Positions 43,929-53,920 of a DNA stretch of 64,000 nt are shown here, piece after piece. The notes under the pieces are model-generated. The model was not told the origin of the DNA. It saw nothing but the letters and a program-made list of their open reading frames with translations, and did not search any database. The translations under genes were made by a program, and so were the position numbers. Source of the DNA: Dactylosporangium aurantiacum (GTDB lineage Bacteria > Actinomycetota > Actinomycetes > Mycobacteriales > Micromonosporaceae); NCBI RefSeq assembly GCF_000716715.1, contig NZ_JNYJ01000021.1:124001-188000 (forward strand), in the 5' to 3' direction. The first letter of the stretch is position 1. The number at the start of each line of letters is the position of its first letter.

Positions 43929-45254
43929 TTACCCGTGCGAGCTCGTGCTGCCGGACGTCTCGGCGTCGGGCAGGTCCTCCCCGGGCGGGGTGTCGTCGGT
44001 GGTGTCCGAGGCGATGGGGCCGCCGTCGGACTCGTCGGAGGGTTCGGTGCCCGGTGGCTCCTTGTCCGGTGTCGGCTCGCCGTCGGGGTGGGCGGCGAGG
44101 TACCGCACCGCGGTGTTCCCGACCGCGAGCAGCGGCACCGCGACGAGGCCGCCGACGATGCCGGCGGCGACCACGCCCGTGGTGATCGCGAGGATCACCG
44201 CCAGGGGATGCAGCGACACGGCGCGGCCCATGATGAGCGGCTGCAGGACGTGGCCCTCCAGCTGCTGCACGGCGATGACGATGGCGAGGACCAGCAGCGC
44301 GTGCAGCGGGTCCTTGGTGACGAGCGCGACGAGGACGGCGACGGCGCCGGACAGCGTGGCACCGACGACCGGGATGAACGCGCCGAGGAAGACCAGCGCC
44401 GCGAGCGGCAGCGCGAGGGGGATGCGCAGGATGGCCAGGCCGATGCCGATGCCGACGGCGTCGACGAACGCGACGAGGACGGTGGCCCGCACGTAGGACA
44501 CGAGCGTGAACCACGAGTAGTGCCCGGCGCGGGCGGCGGGCAGCCGGGCGGGGCGCGGCAGCAGGCGGCAGAGGAACTCCCAGATCTGCCCGCCGTCGCG
44601 CAGGAAGAAGAACAGCGTGAACAGCACCACGAAGAAGCCGGTGAGGACCTCGCCGAGGGTCGTGGCGGTGCTCAGGGCGCCGGAGGTCAGCGCGCCGCGG
44701 TTGGCCGTGACCTGCGAGGTCAGGCCGTTGATGGCGGCGTCGACCTGCTGCTGCGACACGTGCAGCGGGCCGCGGGCGAGCCACTCGCGGATCTCGTTGA
44801 CGCCGCCGCTGACCTGCTCGGAGAGGCTGTCGAACTGGGCGATGAACGTCTGCACGATCAGGCCGAGGCCGCCGAACACGACGACGAGGCCGCCGACGAG
44901 GACGAGCCCGGCGGCGAGCGAGCGTGGCACGCCGCGCCGGCGCAGGGCCGCGGCGGCCGGTTCGAACAGCGCCGCGAGCAGGAGCGCCACGACGACCGGG
45001 ATGACCATCAGGCGCAGCGCGCCGATGAGGCGCAGCAGCAGGTACGCGGCAAGGATGAACAGCACGATCCGCCACGCCCAGGCGCCGGCCACCCGCACGC
45101 CGTGCGGGATGCCGTCGTCCACTGTGGAACGCCGGTCCACCACCAGCACGTCCCGGTCGGGGACCTCCTGGCGGAACTCGGGCACGAAGCCGGTCTTGCG
45201 GGCCGTGGTCAGCCGCGCCCGGGCACGGTCGGACACTTGCGCGATCCACGTCAT
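43929..45254 (-). CDS. AI-2E-family transporter
   Basis: A 441-residue polytopic membrane protein of the AI-2E/UPF0118 family. It has about eight hydrophobic segments, with 'RLMVIPVVVALLLAALFEPA' (in part), 'FFFLRDGGQIWEFL', the family's 'FLGAFIPVVGATLSG' and 'QQLEGHVLQPLIMGRAVSLHP' (in part). Members export autoinducer-2 or move Na+/H+. An acidic, Pro/Ser/Thr-rich tail (about 390-441) is cytoplasmic. The ATG at 45254 is preferred to an upstream codon at 45287. Substrate unknown. Confidence 0.9.
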   Translation of the reverse strand: MTWIAQVSDRARARLTTARKTGFVPEFRQEVPDRDVLVVDRRSTVDDGIPHGVRVAGAWAWRIVLFILAAYLLLRLIGALRLMVIPVVVALLLAALFEPAAAALRRRGVPRSLAAGLVLVGGLVVVFGGLGLIVQTFIAQFDSLSEQVSGGVNEIREWLARGPLHVSQQQVDAAINGLTSQVTANRGALTSGALSTATTLGEVLTGFFVVLFTLFFFLRDGGQIWEFLCRLLPRPARLPAARAGHYSWFTLVSYVRATVLVAFVDAVGIGIGLAILRIPLALPLAALVFLGAFIPVVGATLSGAVAVLVALVTKDPLHALLVLAIVIAVQQLEGHVLQPLIMGRAVSLHPLAVILAITTGVVAAGIVGGLVAVPLLAVGNTAVRYLAAHPDGEPTPDKEPPGTEPSDESDGGPIASDTTDDTPPGEDLPDAETSGSTSSHG

Positions 45255-45309
45255 GCCCGGCCTGTACCCCTCGACGGACGATGCCAATCGAGGGGTTGCG
45301 GCGGGGCGG

Positions 45310-46215
45310 CTACTTGACCCGGTCGAAGCGGCTGAACGAGTCGGGGTCGTCGGTGTTGGACGTGCGCCACACGTCGCCGACGCAGGTGTAGTTGTTCGGG
45401 TCCAGGTTGGGCTCGAGGTTGATCGTGCCGGCCTTGCGACCGTCGACGGAGATCACCACGGAGGCGCTGCTCTCCTTGCCGGCGTACTCGATCTGCCGGC
45501 CGACGGTCTTGAGCGCCCAGTCGGTGGTGCCGGAGAACGTGGCGTTGATGTTGCGGCCCTTGTCGTCCTTGCCGGCGTAGACGGTCTTGGTGTCGTCCTC
45601 GACCGCGGAGCCGTCGGCTTTGATCGTCCAGCGCTTGCCGCCGCCGGTCATCTTGACCTTGCCGATGCCCTCGCGCTTGTCGACATCGGTGCCGGTCAGG
45701 TCGACGAGCTTCTGGTAGCTGGTCTGGTTCCACGTGCCGACCAGGCAGGGGTCGACCGGGCCGCTGTAGGACGTCGGCGCCGCACCCGGACCGGCCGACG
45801 GCTCCTTCTTGCTCTTGTTCAGCGCGACGACCACGACGGCGACCGCCATGACGGTGAGCAGGACCGCGGCGGTGACGAGCATGGGCAGCAGCCGGTTGCC
45901 GCGGGACCGGGGCGCGGGCGCGACGGGCGCCGGCGCCGCGTAGGGGACGGCCGGCGGTCCGCTGTACGGCACCGACGAGTTGGGCGCGATGTTGTACGGC
46001 TGGGCCGAGTAGGGCTGGTTCGGGTACGACGGCTGCTGCGGCTGCTGGTACTGGGGCGGGTACTGCTGCGGCGGCGGACCGGGCGCCTGGTACTGCTGCG
46101 TCGGGGGCCCCTGGACGGGGTACTGCGGGTACTGCGGTGCCGGCTGGCCCTGCTGCGGGTACTGCGGACCCGGCTGACCCTGCTGCGGGTACTGCCACTG
46201 CTGCGACGGATCCAC
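45310..46215 (-). CDS. Membrane-anchored protein, Gln/Pro-rich N-tail and lipocalin-like ectodomain
   Basis: A 301-residue protein. Residues 1-105 are a Gln/Pro/Tyr-rich disordered tail with repeats of 'YPQQGQP'. Residues about 110-132 form one membrane helix after 'RSRGNR'. The exterior domain has 'DPCLVGTWNQTSYQKLVDL', repeated Lys/Gly/Thr strands and a Cys pair (in DPCLVG and YTCVG), resembling lipocalin-like beta-sheet domains of actinobacterial membrane proteins. GTG 46215 follows GGGGAGGA. Function unknown; the tail composition suggests cell-envelope or division-site association, by inference. Confidence 0.75.
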   Translation of the reverse strand: MDPSQQWQYPQQGQPGPQYPQQGQPAPQYPQYPVQGPPTQQYQAPGPPPQQYPPQYQQPQQPSYPNQPYSAQPYNIAPNSSVPYSGPPAVPYAAPAPVAPAPRSRGNRLLPMLVTAAVLLTVMAVAVVVVALNKSKKEPSAGPGAAPTSYSGPVDPCLVGTWNQTSYQKLVDLTGTDVDKREGIGKVKMTGGGKRWTIKADGSAVEDDTKTVYAGKDDKGRNINATFSGTTDWALKTVGRQIEYAGKESSASVVISVDGRKAGTINLEPNLDPNNYTCVGDVWRTSNTDDPDSFSRFDRVK

Positions 46216-46453
46216 GATCGTCCTCCCCGATGCCAGACGTGTTCCGCCGTAGAGGATGGCACATGGGGCCTTGGCTCGCAGAACGCGAGAAGCGACATAT
46301 GGTGCATCTACCTGGTCAGGTCACAACCTGGCAGGCTGGGAGTTTGCCACTGGCGCCGATCGACCGACCCCAAACCCGCAGAAGTGTGTGACCATCGAGC
46401 GGAGCGGGTACACGTCGCGCACCGGGCAGGCCCGTCGGAGGAGGTTGAGCATC

Positions 46454-46735
46454 ATGCTCAGCGAGAGCGAGCAGCAGCGGCTCGCGGACATCGAAGCCGC
46501 ACTGCGCAATGACACGCGGTTCGTCAACGGGTTCAACCGGGCGATGACCCGCCGAGTCACACCCCGTCGCATCACCGCGGTCGCCATCGCCGTCGCCGGG
46601 GTCCTCGGCGTCGTCGTGGGCCTGGCCGCCGGCAGCGTCGCGGGCACGGTCCTGGCGATCTGCGCCGTCGGTGTGGCCGGTGGCGTATGGACCTGGCGAC
46701 CGCCGCGCCAGCCAGAACCACCTGTCACCCCATAA
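46454..46735 (+). CDS. DUF3040 membrane protein
   Basis: A 93-residue protein beginning 'MLSESEQQRLADIEAALRND', the DUF3040 hallmark, with two hydrophobic segments (about 40-60 and 62-80) and a short cytoplasmic tail. GGAGGAGG precedes the ATG at proper distance, ruling out longer upstream frames. DUF3040 proteins are abundant in actinobacteria and have no established function. It is divergent from the Gln/Pro-rich membrane protein and ends in a strong hairpin. Confidence 0.88.
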   Translation: MLSESEQQRLADIEAALRNDTRFVNGFNRAMTRRVTPRRITAVAIAVAGVLGVVVGLAAGSVAGTVLAICAVGVAGGVWTWRPPRQPEPPVTP

Positions 46736-46740
46736 CCTCC

Positions 46741-46790
46741 GCGCACGACGGACCCCCGAAGGCCACGCCGGCCGTCGGGGGTCCGTGCGC
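46741..46790 (+). terminator. Strong hairpin terminator
   Basis: GCGCAC (46741-46746) and GGACCCCCG (46750-46758) pair with CGGGGGTCC (46776-46784) and GTGCGC (46785-46790), leaving a 3-base bulge and an inner GGCC/GGCC stem. It starts six bases after the DUF3040 stop. Confidence 0.8.
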
Positions 46791-46825
46791 TGCGCACCGC
46801 GGCCGGACGACGTAGGCTTTGTCCC

Positions 46826-47578
46826 GTGTTGTCCCCCATCGCCCGGATCAAGGTCGCGCTGAACGGCGGCCGCCACCCCGGCGCCCACCCGGCGCTGCCC
46901 TGCACCCCCGCCGAGCTGGCCGTCGCCGCGCGCGAGGCGGTCGCCGCCGGCGCCGAGGCCGTGCACCTGCACCCGCGAGACACGGGCGGGCGCGAGTCGC
47001 TGCACGCCGCCGACGTGGGCGCCGCCGTGGCCGCGGTCCGCGACGCCTGCCCGGCCACGCCGGTCGGGGTCACCACCGGGCTGTGGATCACCGACGGCGA
47101 CGCCGCCGCCCGGCAGCGCGCGGTGGCCGGCTGGGCGCAGCTGCCGCCGGCCCGGCGGCCGGACTTCGCCTCCGCCAACGTCGCCGAACCCGGATTCACC
47201 GACCTGGTCGCGACCCTGCGGGACCTCGGCGTCGCGGTCGAGGCCGGCGTCTGGTCCGTGCAGGACGCCACGGCACTGTCGACCGCGTCCACCGTGAACG
47301 GCATCGACGGCGTGCCGCGCGTCCTGATCGAGATCATGTCGCCGCAGACCGATCCCATGGCGGTGCTGGCCCGCCTCGACGAGCTCGGCGTGCCCGGCGA
47401 GCGGCTCCTGCACGGTGAGGACGAGCTGTGCTGGCCGATGGTCGCCCTGGCCGGCCGGCTCGGCCTGCCGACCCGCATCGGCCTGGAGGACACGCTCACC
47501 GCCCCTGACGGCGCCCCGGTGACCGGCAACGCGGAGCTCGTGCGGCACGCCCTGTCGGTGTGGGCGGCCGCCGGCTGA
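46826..47578 (+). CDS. BKACE-family (beta-keto acid cleavage) enzyme
   Basis: A 250-residue TIM-barrel protein of the 3-keto-5-aminohexanoate cleavage (DUF849/BKACE) family. The Zn-binding 'AEAVHLHPRDTGG' (His-x-His) follows 'IKVALNGGRHP'. 'ASANVAEPGF', 'VEAGVWSVQDA', 'LLHGEDELCWPMV' and 'RIGLEDTLTAPDG' complete the pattern. Such enzymes condense a beta-keto acid with acetyl-CoA to give acetoacetate and a CoA ester. At 250 residues it is shorter than classical Kce (about 275-310). The GTG at 46826 is the start. The substrate cannot be told from context. Confidence 0.82.
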   Translation: MLSPIARIKVALNGGRHPGAHPALPCTPAELAVAAREAVAAGAEAVHLHPRDTGGRESLHAADVGAAVAAVRDACPATPVGVTTGLWITDGDAAARQRAVAGWAQLPPARRPDFASANVAEPGFTDLVATLRDLGVAVEAGVWSVQDATALSTASTVNGIDGVPRVLIEIMSPQTDPMAVLARLDELGVPGERLLHGEDELCWPMVALAGRLGLPTRIGLEDTLTAPDGAPVTGNAELVRHALSVWAAAG

Positions 47579-47605
47579 GAAAGTTTCAGCGGTGTCGGTG
47601 CGACC

Positions 47606-48415
47606 TCAGGCGACCAGCTCGGCGAGCCGGGTGAGCGTCGGGCCGAGCGGCGCGTCCACCAGGACACCGGCCAGCTCGTCGCTCTTCGTGGGGCCCTGGT
47701 TGACGATGGCGATCGGCACGCCGAGCTTGGCCGCCCGGATCACGAACCGCCGCCCCGACAGCACCGTGAGCGAGGAACCCAGCACCAGCAGCGCCGCGGC
47801 CCGCTCGACCAGGTCGAAGCTCGCCCGGACCCGACCGGCCGGCACCTGCTCGCCGAAGAACACCACGTCGGGCTTGAGCATCCCGCCGCACGCCGCGCAG
47901 TCGACGGTGACGAACCCGGCGGCCTGCTCGTCGGTCAGGTCGACGTCGCCGTCGGGGTTGATCCCGCCGGCGAGCGCGGCGAAGTCCGGGTTGGCCGCCC
48001 GCAGCCGCCCGTCGAGGTCCGCCCGGGGCGTCAGGTCGCCGCAGGCCAGGCAGACGACCCGGTCCAGGCCGCCGTGCAGCTCGATGACCGGGTCGGCGCC
48101 GCCGGCCTGGTGCAGGCCGTCGACGTTCTGCGTGATGACGCCCGTGACCAGGCCGCAGCGCTGCAGCCGGGCGACCGCGCGGTGGCCGTCGTTGGGGGCC
48201 GCCGCCGCGATCGTGCGCCAGCCCAGGTAGCTGCGTGCCCAGTAGCGCCGCCGGGCGACCGGGTCGCCGGTGAACGTCTGGTACGTCATCGGCGCCGCGC
48301 TGCGCCGCAGTCCGCTCGGGCCGCGATAGTCCGGAATGCCCGACTCGGTGGACAGCCCGGCACCGCTGAGCACCACCACCCCGCCCCGTCCGACGAGCCC
48401 GCTCAACCGCTCCAC
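47606..48415 (-). CDS. Sir2-family NAD-dependent deacylase (sirtuin)
   Basis: A 269-residue sirtuin. NAD-binding 'VVLSGAGLSTESGIPDYRG', 'TQNVDGLHQAGG', the catalytic His in 'IELHGGLDRVVCLACG', the zinc tetrad CxxC ('CLACG') and CxxC ('CAACGGMLKPDVVFFGE' in part) and 'LVLGSSLTVLSG' are all present. It removes acyl groups from lysines using NAD+. GTG 48415 is the likely start. It is divergent from secA2 and convergent with the BKACE gene. Confidence 0.93.
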   Translation of the reverse strand: MERLSGLVGRGGVVVLSGAGLSTESGIPDYRGPSGLRRSAAPMTYQTFTGDPVARRRYWARSYLGWRTIAAAAPNDGHRAVARLQRCGLVTGVITQNVDGLHQAGGADPVIELHGGLDRVVCLACGDLTPRADLDGRLRAANPDFAALAGGINPDGDVDLTDEQAAGFVTVDCAACGGMLKPDVVFFGEQVPAGRVRASFDLVERAAALLVLGSSLTVLSGRRFVIRAAKLGVPIAIVNQGPTKSDELAGVLVDAPLGPTLTRLAELVA

Positions 48416-48518
48416 CGGACCATTGTCGCTCGGGTACCGGCGACGCCCGGCCACCGGACCGCGGGCCGGGCGTGATGGGGCGCACACGCCCGGCGGGCGG
48501 GGACGTATCGTGGTGGCC

Positions 48519-50846
48519 ATGGGTTTGGTGAGCAAATTCAACGCGTGGCGTCGCAAGCTGCAGGAGCAGCCCGGCACCACGATCGACCTCGAGCCGATGC
48601 AGGCGCTCCTGCCACTGATCGAGGAGCGCGAGGCCGAGCTGTCCGAGCTCACCGACGACGAGCTGCGGGCCGCCGCGACCGCGCTGCACCAGCGGGAGGA
48701 CCCGCAGGACTTCGTCGAGGCGTGCGCCCTCGGCCGGGAGGCCGCCAAGCGCGCCCTCGACGAGCGCCCCTATGACGTGCAGCTGCTCGGCGCCCAGGTG
48801 CTCCTCGCCGGTCACGTCGTGGAGATGGCCACCGGTGAGGGCAAGACCCTGACCGCCGCCATCGCCGCCGCCGGATACGCCGCGATGGGCCCGGTCCACG
48901 TCATCACGGTCAACGACTACCTCGCCCGTCGTGACGCCGAGTGGATGCGCCCGGTCTACGAGCTGCTCGACCTCACCGTCGGCTGGGTCAACGAGTCCTC
49001 GACCCCCGAGGAGCGCCGCGCGGCGTATGCCTGCGACATCACGTACGTCTCGGTCAGCGAGGCCGGCTTCGACCTGCTCCGCGACAGCATCGTCACCGAC
49101 ACCGCCGCCCGGGTGCACCGCGAGTTCGGCACCGTGATCATCGACGAGGCCGACTCGATCCTCATCGACGAGGCGAAGGTCCCGCTGGTCCTGGCCGGCT
49201 CGACGATCGACGAGAAGGACTCGCCGGTCGCGATCGCCGAGATCGTCAGCGGGCTGCGCCGCGACCACGACTACGAGGTCGTCGACGAGGGCCGCACCGT
49301 CCACCTCAGCACCTCCGGCCTGGCGAAGGTGGAGTCGCTGCTCGACCTGGACCTCTACGCGCCCGAGCACATGGACTCGCTCACCGCCGTCAACCTTGCC
49401 CTGCACGCCGAGGCGCTGCTGGTCCGCGACGTCGACTACATCGTGCGCGACGACAAGGTCGAGCTCATCGACGAGTTCCGCGGCCGGGTCGCCCAGCGCC
49501 GGCGCTGGCCCGACGGGCTGCAGGCGGCCGTCGAGGCGAAGGAGAAGATCCGCAGCAGCGGCGGCGGCACCGTCCTGCAGACGATCACGGTCCAGGCGTT
49601 CCTCACGCAGTACAAGAAGATCTGCGGCATGACCGGCACCGCCCTGCCGGTCGGCGACCAGCTCCGCGAGTTCTACAAGCTCGAGGTCGCGGTCATCCCG
49701 CCGCACCTGCCCAACATCCGCAAGGACTGGCCCGACCGCGTCTACGCCTCCGCCGAGGAGCGCGACATCGCCGTCGTCAACGAGATCGTCGCGATGCACG
49801 CGACCGGCCGCCCCGTCCTCGTCGGCACGCTCAGCGTCGCGGAGTCCGAGCAGCTCGCCGCCACCCTCGCCGAGGAAGGCGTCGAGTGTGTCGTGCTCAA
49901 CGCCAAGAACGACGAGAAGGAGGCCGCGATCGTCGCGGAGGCCGGCGCGTTCAACGCCGTGACCGTCTCCACCCAGATGACCGGCCGCGGCGTCGACATC
50001 CGCCTCGGCGGCAGCGACGAGAAGGACCGCGAGCGGGTCGAGGCCCTCGGCGGCCTGTTCGTCATCGGCACCGCCCGCAACGACAGCCGCCGCATCGACG
50101 ACCAGCTCCGCGGCCGCGCCGGCCGGCAGGGCGACCCCGGCGAGTCGATGTTCTTCGTCAGCCTCGAGGACGAGCTCATCCAGCGGTACGGCCCCGAGCC
50201 GATGCCGATGGGCCGGGCCGACGCCGACGGCGCCATCGACGACGAGGACGTCCGCTGGGCGATCGGCTCCGCGCAGCGCGTCGCGGAGACCGTCAACCTG
50301 GAGATCCACCGCAACACGTGGCGCTACAACTACCTGCTCGACCAGCACCGCCAGCTGCACGCCAAGCGGCGCGAGGAGCTGCTCACCACCGACGCGGCCG
50401 GTGAGCTGCTCGCCGAGCGGGCCCCCGACCGGTACAACGAGCTGTCGGAGGAGCTCGGCGAGGAGGCGGTGCTGCGCATCGCCCGCACCATCGCGCTGTT
50501 CCACGCCGACGCCGCCTGGTCGGAGCACCTCGCCGACATGAGCGAGCTGCGTGAGGGCATCCACCTGCGCGTCCTCGGCGCCCAGGACCCGCTCGACGAG
50601 TTCCACCGGGAGGCGATCCCGGCCTTCCGCGGCCTGCTCGCCGAGATCGACGACCGGACGGTCAAGGAGTTCGAGGAGCTCGAGATCGACGGCCCGGACT
50701 GGGAGCCCGCCGACGCCGGCCTGGTCCGGCCGAGCGCCACCTGGACGTATGTGGTCAGCGACAACCCGTTCGGCTCGGAGATGGAGCGGTTCTTCGCCGG
50801 CATGGTGAAGCTGTTCCGCAGCGGCAAGGGCGTCAAGAAGAGCTGA
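48519..50846 (+). CDS. secA2: Accessory Sec translocase ATPase SecA2
   Basis: A 775-residue SecA paralogue. Walker A 'EMATGEGKTLTAAIAAAG' lies about residue 102, 'VHVITVNDYLARRDAEWM' follows, DEAD-like 'VIIDEADSILIDEAKVPLVL' about 207, and 'STQMTGRGVDIRLGGS' and 'QLRGRAGRQGDPGESMFF' are motor motifs. The C-terminal zinc-binding tail of housekeeping SecA is absent and the length fits actinobacterial SecA2 (about 780). It exports a subset of proteins with the canonical SecYEG. The ATG at 48519 is correct by family alignment. No SecY2 or dedicated substrates are adjacent. Confidence 0.92.
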   Translation: MGLVSKFNAWRRKLQEQPGTTIDLEPMQALLPLIEEREAELSELTDDELRAAATALHQREDPQDFVEACALGREAAKRALDERPYDVQLLGAQVLLAGHVVEMATGEGKTLTAAIAAAGYAAMGPVHVITVNDYLARRDAEWMRPVYELLDLTVGWVNESSTPEERRAAYACDITYVSVSEAGFDLLRDSIVTDTAARVHREFGTVIIDEADSILIDEAKVPLVLAGSTIDEKDSPVAIAEIVSGLRRDHDYEVVDEGRTVHLSTSGLAKVESLLDLDLYAPEHMDSLTAVNLALHAEALLVRDVDYIVRDDKVELIDEFRGRVAQRRRWPDGLQAAVEAKEKIRSSGGGTVLQTITVQAFLTQYKKICGMTGTALPVGDQLREFYKLEVAVIPPHLPNIRKDWPDRVYASAEERDIAVVNEIVAMHATGRPVLVGTLSVAESEQLAATLAEEGVECVVLNAKNDEKEAAIVAEAGAFNAVTVSTQMTGRGVDIRLGGSDEKDRERVEALGGLFVIGTARNDSRRIDDQLRGRAGRQGDPGESMFFVSLEDELIQRYGPEPMPMGRADADGAIDDEDVRWAIGSAQRVAETVNLEIHRNTWRYNYLLDQHRQLHAKRREELLTTDAAGELLAERAPDRYNELSEELGEEAVLRIARTIALFHADAAWSEHLADMSELREGIHLRVLGAQDPLDEFHREAIPAFRGLLAEIDDRTVKEFEELEIDGPDWEPADAGLVRPSATWTYVVSDNPFGSEMERFFAGMVKLFRSGKGVKKS

Positions 50847-53838
50847 CGCCGCGTTCCACGGTTTCGGTCACGGCCGTCGCGGGGTCTCCCGCGGCGGCCG
50901 TTTCCGGCAGGTGGCGCAGTGCCTCGGCGGCCGCCTCGCCGGCGGTGCGGGCGCGGCCACGCCGCCACGCCTCGTCCGCGGCCGCGGCGGGCAGACGGAT
51001 CCTGACGGCGGCCAGGGCGACGGCGAGCCGCTCCGCCTCGGCGCCGTAGACCCCGGCGGGACCGTCCAGGGCCGCGGCGAGCTCGATCGCCGCGGTGTCC
51101 CGGCCGGTACGCGCGAACAACACCACCAGGTTGCGCAGCGCGATGACGAGCAGCGGCCGGCCGCCGGTGGTCCGCCAGTGCCGGATCGCGCCGGCGAACA
51201 GGGCGAGGGCCGGCCCGGGCGGGCCGTGCCGTCCGCGCAACGCCACCATGGCGGTGCGGGTGACCCCGGTGACGAACCGGTTGCCGACCGCGCCGGCGAG
51301 CCGCAGCGCCTCGTCGAGGGCGGCGAGCGCGGCCGCCGGATCGCCGTCGCCGTGCGCCTCCGCGAGGGCGAACAGCGCGAACGCGACCGCCGACGGGTTG
51401 CCGGTGGCTCGGGCCTCGGCCAGCCCGGCCTCGGCGGCGGGCAGGGCGGCGGGGTCCTGCCGGTACGCGAGGGGCAGCGCGACGTTGGCCATGGCGACCG
51501 CCCGGTGCGCGCCGGCCGGCAGCACCGCGACCGCCCGGCGGTACCGGGCGACGGCGCCGTCGAGGTCACCCTGGATGAGCGCGATGTCGCCGAGCAGGTC
51601 CTCCGCGCCGGCGTGGCCCCGGGCGGCGGCCTGCCGGGCGATGCGGGCGGCGGTGGCGAAGTCGCCGTCGAGCCAGGCGGCGTAGGCCGCGCCGACCATG
51701 ACCTCCGGGCTCTGCGGCGGGCCATCGACCGGATCCGGCGCGTCGCCGGTGGCGTCGCGCAGCGTCATGGTGGACCAGGCGAGCAGGTCGGCGCGCAGGT
51801 GCCAGAACCCGAACCAGGCGACCGCACCGGCGATCCTGGCGGCGACGGCGGGCGCGTGCACCCGCGACCACTGCCACGCCTGCCGCGCGTCGTCGAGCGC
51901 GCCCTCGACGACCGGCACCCACGCCGCCTCGGCCGGACCCCACAGCCCCGCCGCGGCCTCCTCGAGCCGCCCGGCGAAGTACGTCGCGTGCCGCAGCCGC
52001 AGCGCCCGGTCCTCGGCGTCGGCGAGCAGGCCGGCGGCGTACACGCGCAGGCTCGCCAGCATCCGGTACCGCCCGACGCCGGCCCCGCCCGGCCGGGTCA
52101 GCAGCGACCGCTCGGCGAGCAGCGCCACGACGTGCGCGACCGACGCGGACGGCAGCCCGCCGTAGCCGATGACGGCCTCGGCGGCGTTCAGGTCGAACCC
52201 CGCGGCGAACACGTGCAACCTGGCGAACGCGACCCGCTCGGCCTCCCCGAGCAGCCGCCACGACCAGTCCACCACGGCGCGCAGCGTCTGGTGCCGGGCC
52301 GGCCGGCCCCGGGGCCCGGCGTCCAGCAGCACCATCCGCGCGTCGAGGCGCTCGGCGAGGTCGTCGACGGTGAGCGTGCCGACCCTGGCGGCGGCCAGCT
52401 CGATGGCGAGCGGCAGCCGGTCCAGCGCCGCACAGACGGCACCGACCCGTGCGGCCATGTCCCCGGCGACCGCGGCGAAGGACGGATCCGCGGCGGACGC
52501 CCGGGCGGTGAACAGGCGCACCGCGGCCGGGGCGGACAGCGGCTCGACGACGTGGGTACGTTCGCCGGGCAGCCCGATGCGTTCCCGGCTGGTCGCCAGC
52601 ACCCGCAGCCCGGGGCAGTCCCGCAGCGGCAGCGCGCCGAGGACCTCGTGGACGGCGTCGAGCAGGTGCTCGCAGTTGTCGACGACGAGCAGCCCGTCGG
52701 CGCCGCGCGCCCACGCCGCGAGCGCGCCGGCGGGCCGCCCCTGCACGACCAGCCCGGCGGCCGCGGCGACCGCCGGCGCCACGGCGGACGGGTCGCCGAG
52801 CGCGGCCAGGTCGACCCACCACGCCGGCCCGCACGCCCGGGCGAGGCTGGTCTTGCCGACACCACCGGGGCCGACGAGCGTGACCACCCGCCCGGGCCGC
52901 AGCAGCGCGGCGACGCCGGCCAGCTCGTCGTCCCGCCCGATGAGCCCGTCCACCGCCGTCGGCAGGCGCGTCGTGGTGCCGGTCGGCGCCGCTCCCGGCG
53001 TGAGCGTCACCGCAGTGGTCGACGCCGCCCCCGGCACGTGCGTCACCGCGCCGGTCGGCGCCGCCCTCGGGCCGGGCGGGTCGCGCAGCAGGTCCGACTG
53101 CAGGGCGAGGAGCGCCGGCGACGGGTCGAGGCCGGCCTCGTCGCGCAGCCAGGTGCGGTGGGCACGGACCGCGTCGAGGGCCTCGGCGGTCCTGCCGGTC
53201 GCGGCCAGGGCCGTCGCGAGGGCCCGCACCGCCCGGTCCCGGCCCGGGCCGGCGGCGACCAGCGCTGACGCCGCCGCGACCGCCTCCACCGTCCGGCCCA
53301 GCCGGACGAGGAGCTCCACCCGGGTCTCCTCGGCGTCGCGGCGCAGCTCGGCGAGCCTGGCCGCCTCGGCGCGGGCGAGGTCGGGGAACTCCGCGTACGC
53401 CGGGCCCCGCCACAGCCCGAGCGCCTCGTCGAGCCGCAGCAGGGCGTCGAGCGCCGCCTCGCCCCCGGCGAGTGCCACCGCAGCGTCAGTCACCCCACCC
53501 CCGGGCCGGTGGGTGGCGATCAGGGCGGCGAAACGGTCGGCGTCGACGGTGCCCGGCGGGACGTCCAGGACGTAGCCGGGCGGGGTGGTCCGCACGCACC
53601 CGGCCGCCGCGCCGAGCGAGCGGCGCAGCCGCGCGACGTACGTCTGCGCGGCGTTGCGCGCGTCGGGGCCGCAGGCACCGGGCACGACCAGCGCCGCGAG
53701 GCGGTCGACGCCGAGGACGCCGGGGCGGGCGAGCACCAGCGCGGTGAGCACGGCACGCTGGCGGCCGCCCGCGATCTCCAGCGGCCGGCCGTCGAGGGTG
53801 ACCTCCAGGGGGCCGAGGATCCCGACGCGCAGGTTCAC
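50833..53838 (-). CDS. BTAD / NB-ARC / TPR transcriptional regulator (AfsR-like)
   Basis: A 1001-residue regulator. A SARP-type winged helix (about 1-95, 'LRVGILGPLEVTLDGRPLEI' in part) and BTAD helices (about 98-250, 'LDEALGLWRGPAY', 'AHRTWLRDEAGLDPSPALL' in part) form the DNA-binding half. NB-ARC ATPase follows: Walker A 'LVGPGGVGKTSLARA' (about 321-335), Walker B 'DGLLVVDNCEHLLD' (about 381-394). The C-terminal half is TPR-like. A GTG at 53838 with GGCGGAG upstream is preferred over a TTG at 53892. It is divergent from a methyltransferase gene it may activate. Its 3' end overlaps secA2 by 14 bp. Confidence 0.9.
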   Translation of the reverse strand: MNLRVGILGPLEVTLDGRPLEIAGGRQRAVLTALVLARPGVLGVDRLAALVVPGACGPDARNAAQTYVARLRRSLGAAAGCVRTTPPGYVLDVPPGTVDADRFAALIATHRPGGGVTDAAVALAGGEAALDALLRLDEALGLWRGPAYAEFPDLARAEAARLAELRRDAEETRVELLVRLGRTVEAVAAASALVAAGPGRDRAVRALATALAATGRTAEALDAVRAHRTWLRDEAGLDPSPALLALQSDLLRDPPGPRAAPTGAVTHVPGAASTTAVTLTPGAAPTGTTTRLPTAVDGLIGRDDELAGVAALLRPGRVVTLVGPGGVGKTSLARACGPAWWVDLAALGDPSAVAPAVAAAAGLVVQGRPAGALAAWARGADGLLVVDNCEHLLDAVHEVLGALPLRDCPGLRVLATSRERIGLPGERTHVVEPLSAPAAVRLFTARASAADPSFAAVAGDMAARVGAVCAALDRLPLAIELAAARVGTLTVDDLAERLDARMVLLDAGPRGRPARHQTLRAVVDWSWRLLGEAERVAFARLHVFAAGFDLNAAEAVIGYGGLPSASVAHVVALLAERSLLTRPGGAGVGRYRMLASLRVYAAGLLADAEDRALRLRHATYFAGRLEEAAAGLWGPAEAAWVPVVEGALDDARQAWQWSRVHAPAVAARIAGAVAWFGFWHLRADLLAWSTMTLRDATGDAPDPVDGPPQSPEVMVGAAYAAWLDGDFATAARIARQAAARGHAGAEDLLGDIALIQGDLDGAVARYRRAVAVLPAGAHRAVAMANVALPLAYRQDPAALPAAEAGLAEARATGNPSAVAFALFALAEAHGDGDPAAALAALDEALRLAGAVGNRFVTGVTRTAMVALRGRHGPPGPALALFAGAIRHWRTTGGRPLLVIALRNLVVLFARTGRDTAAIELAAALDGPAGVYGAEAERLAVALAAVRIRLPAAAADEAWRRGRARTAGEAAAEALRHLPETAAAGDPATAVTETVERGVSSS

Positions 53839-53920
53839 GGCCGCGGTCTCCGCCTCGTGCCGCGGTACCAGCCGGTGGCGAGCGCCATGCAATCACCTTC
53901 CACGCGTGGTTCCCCGTCCT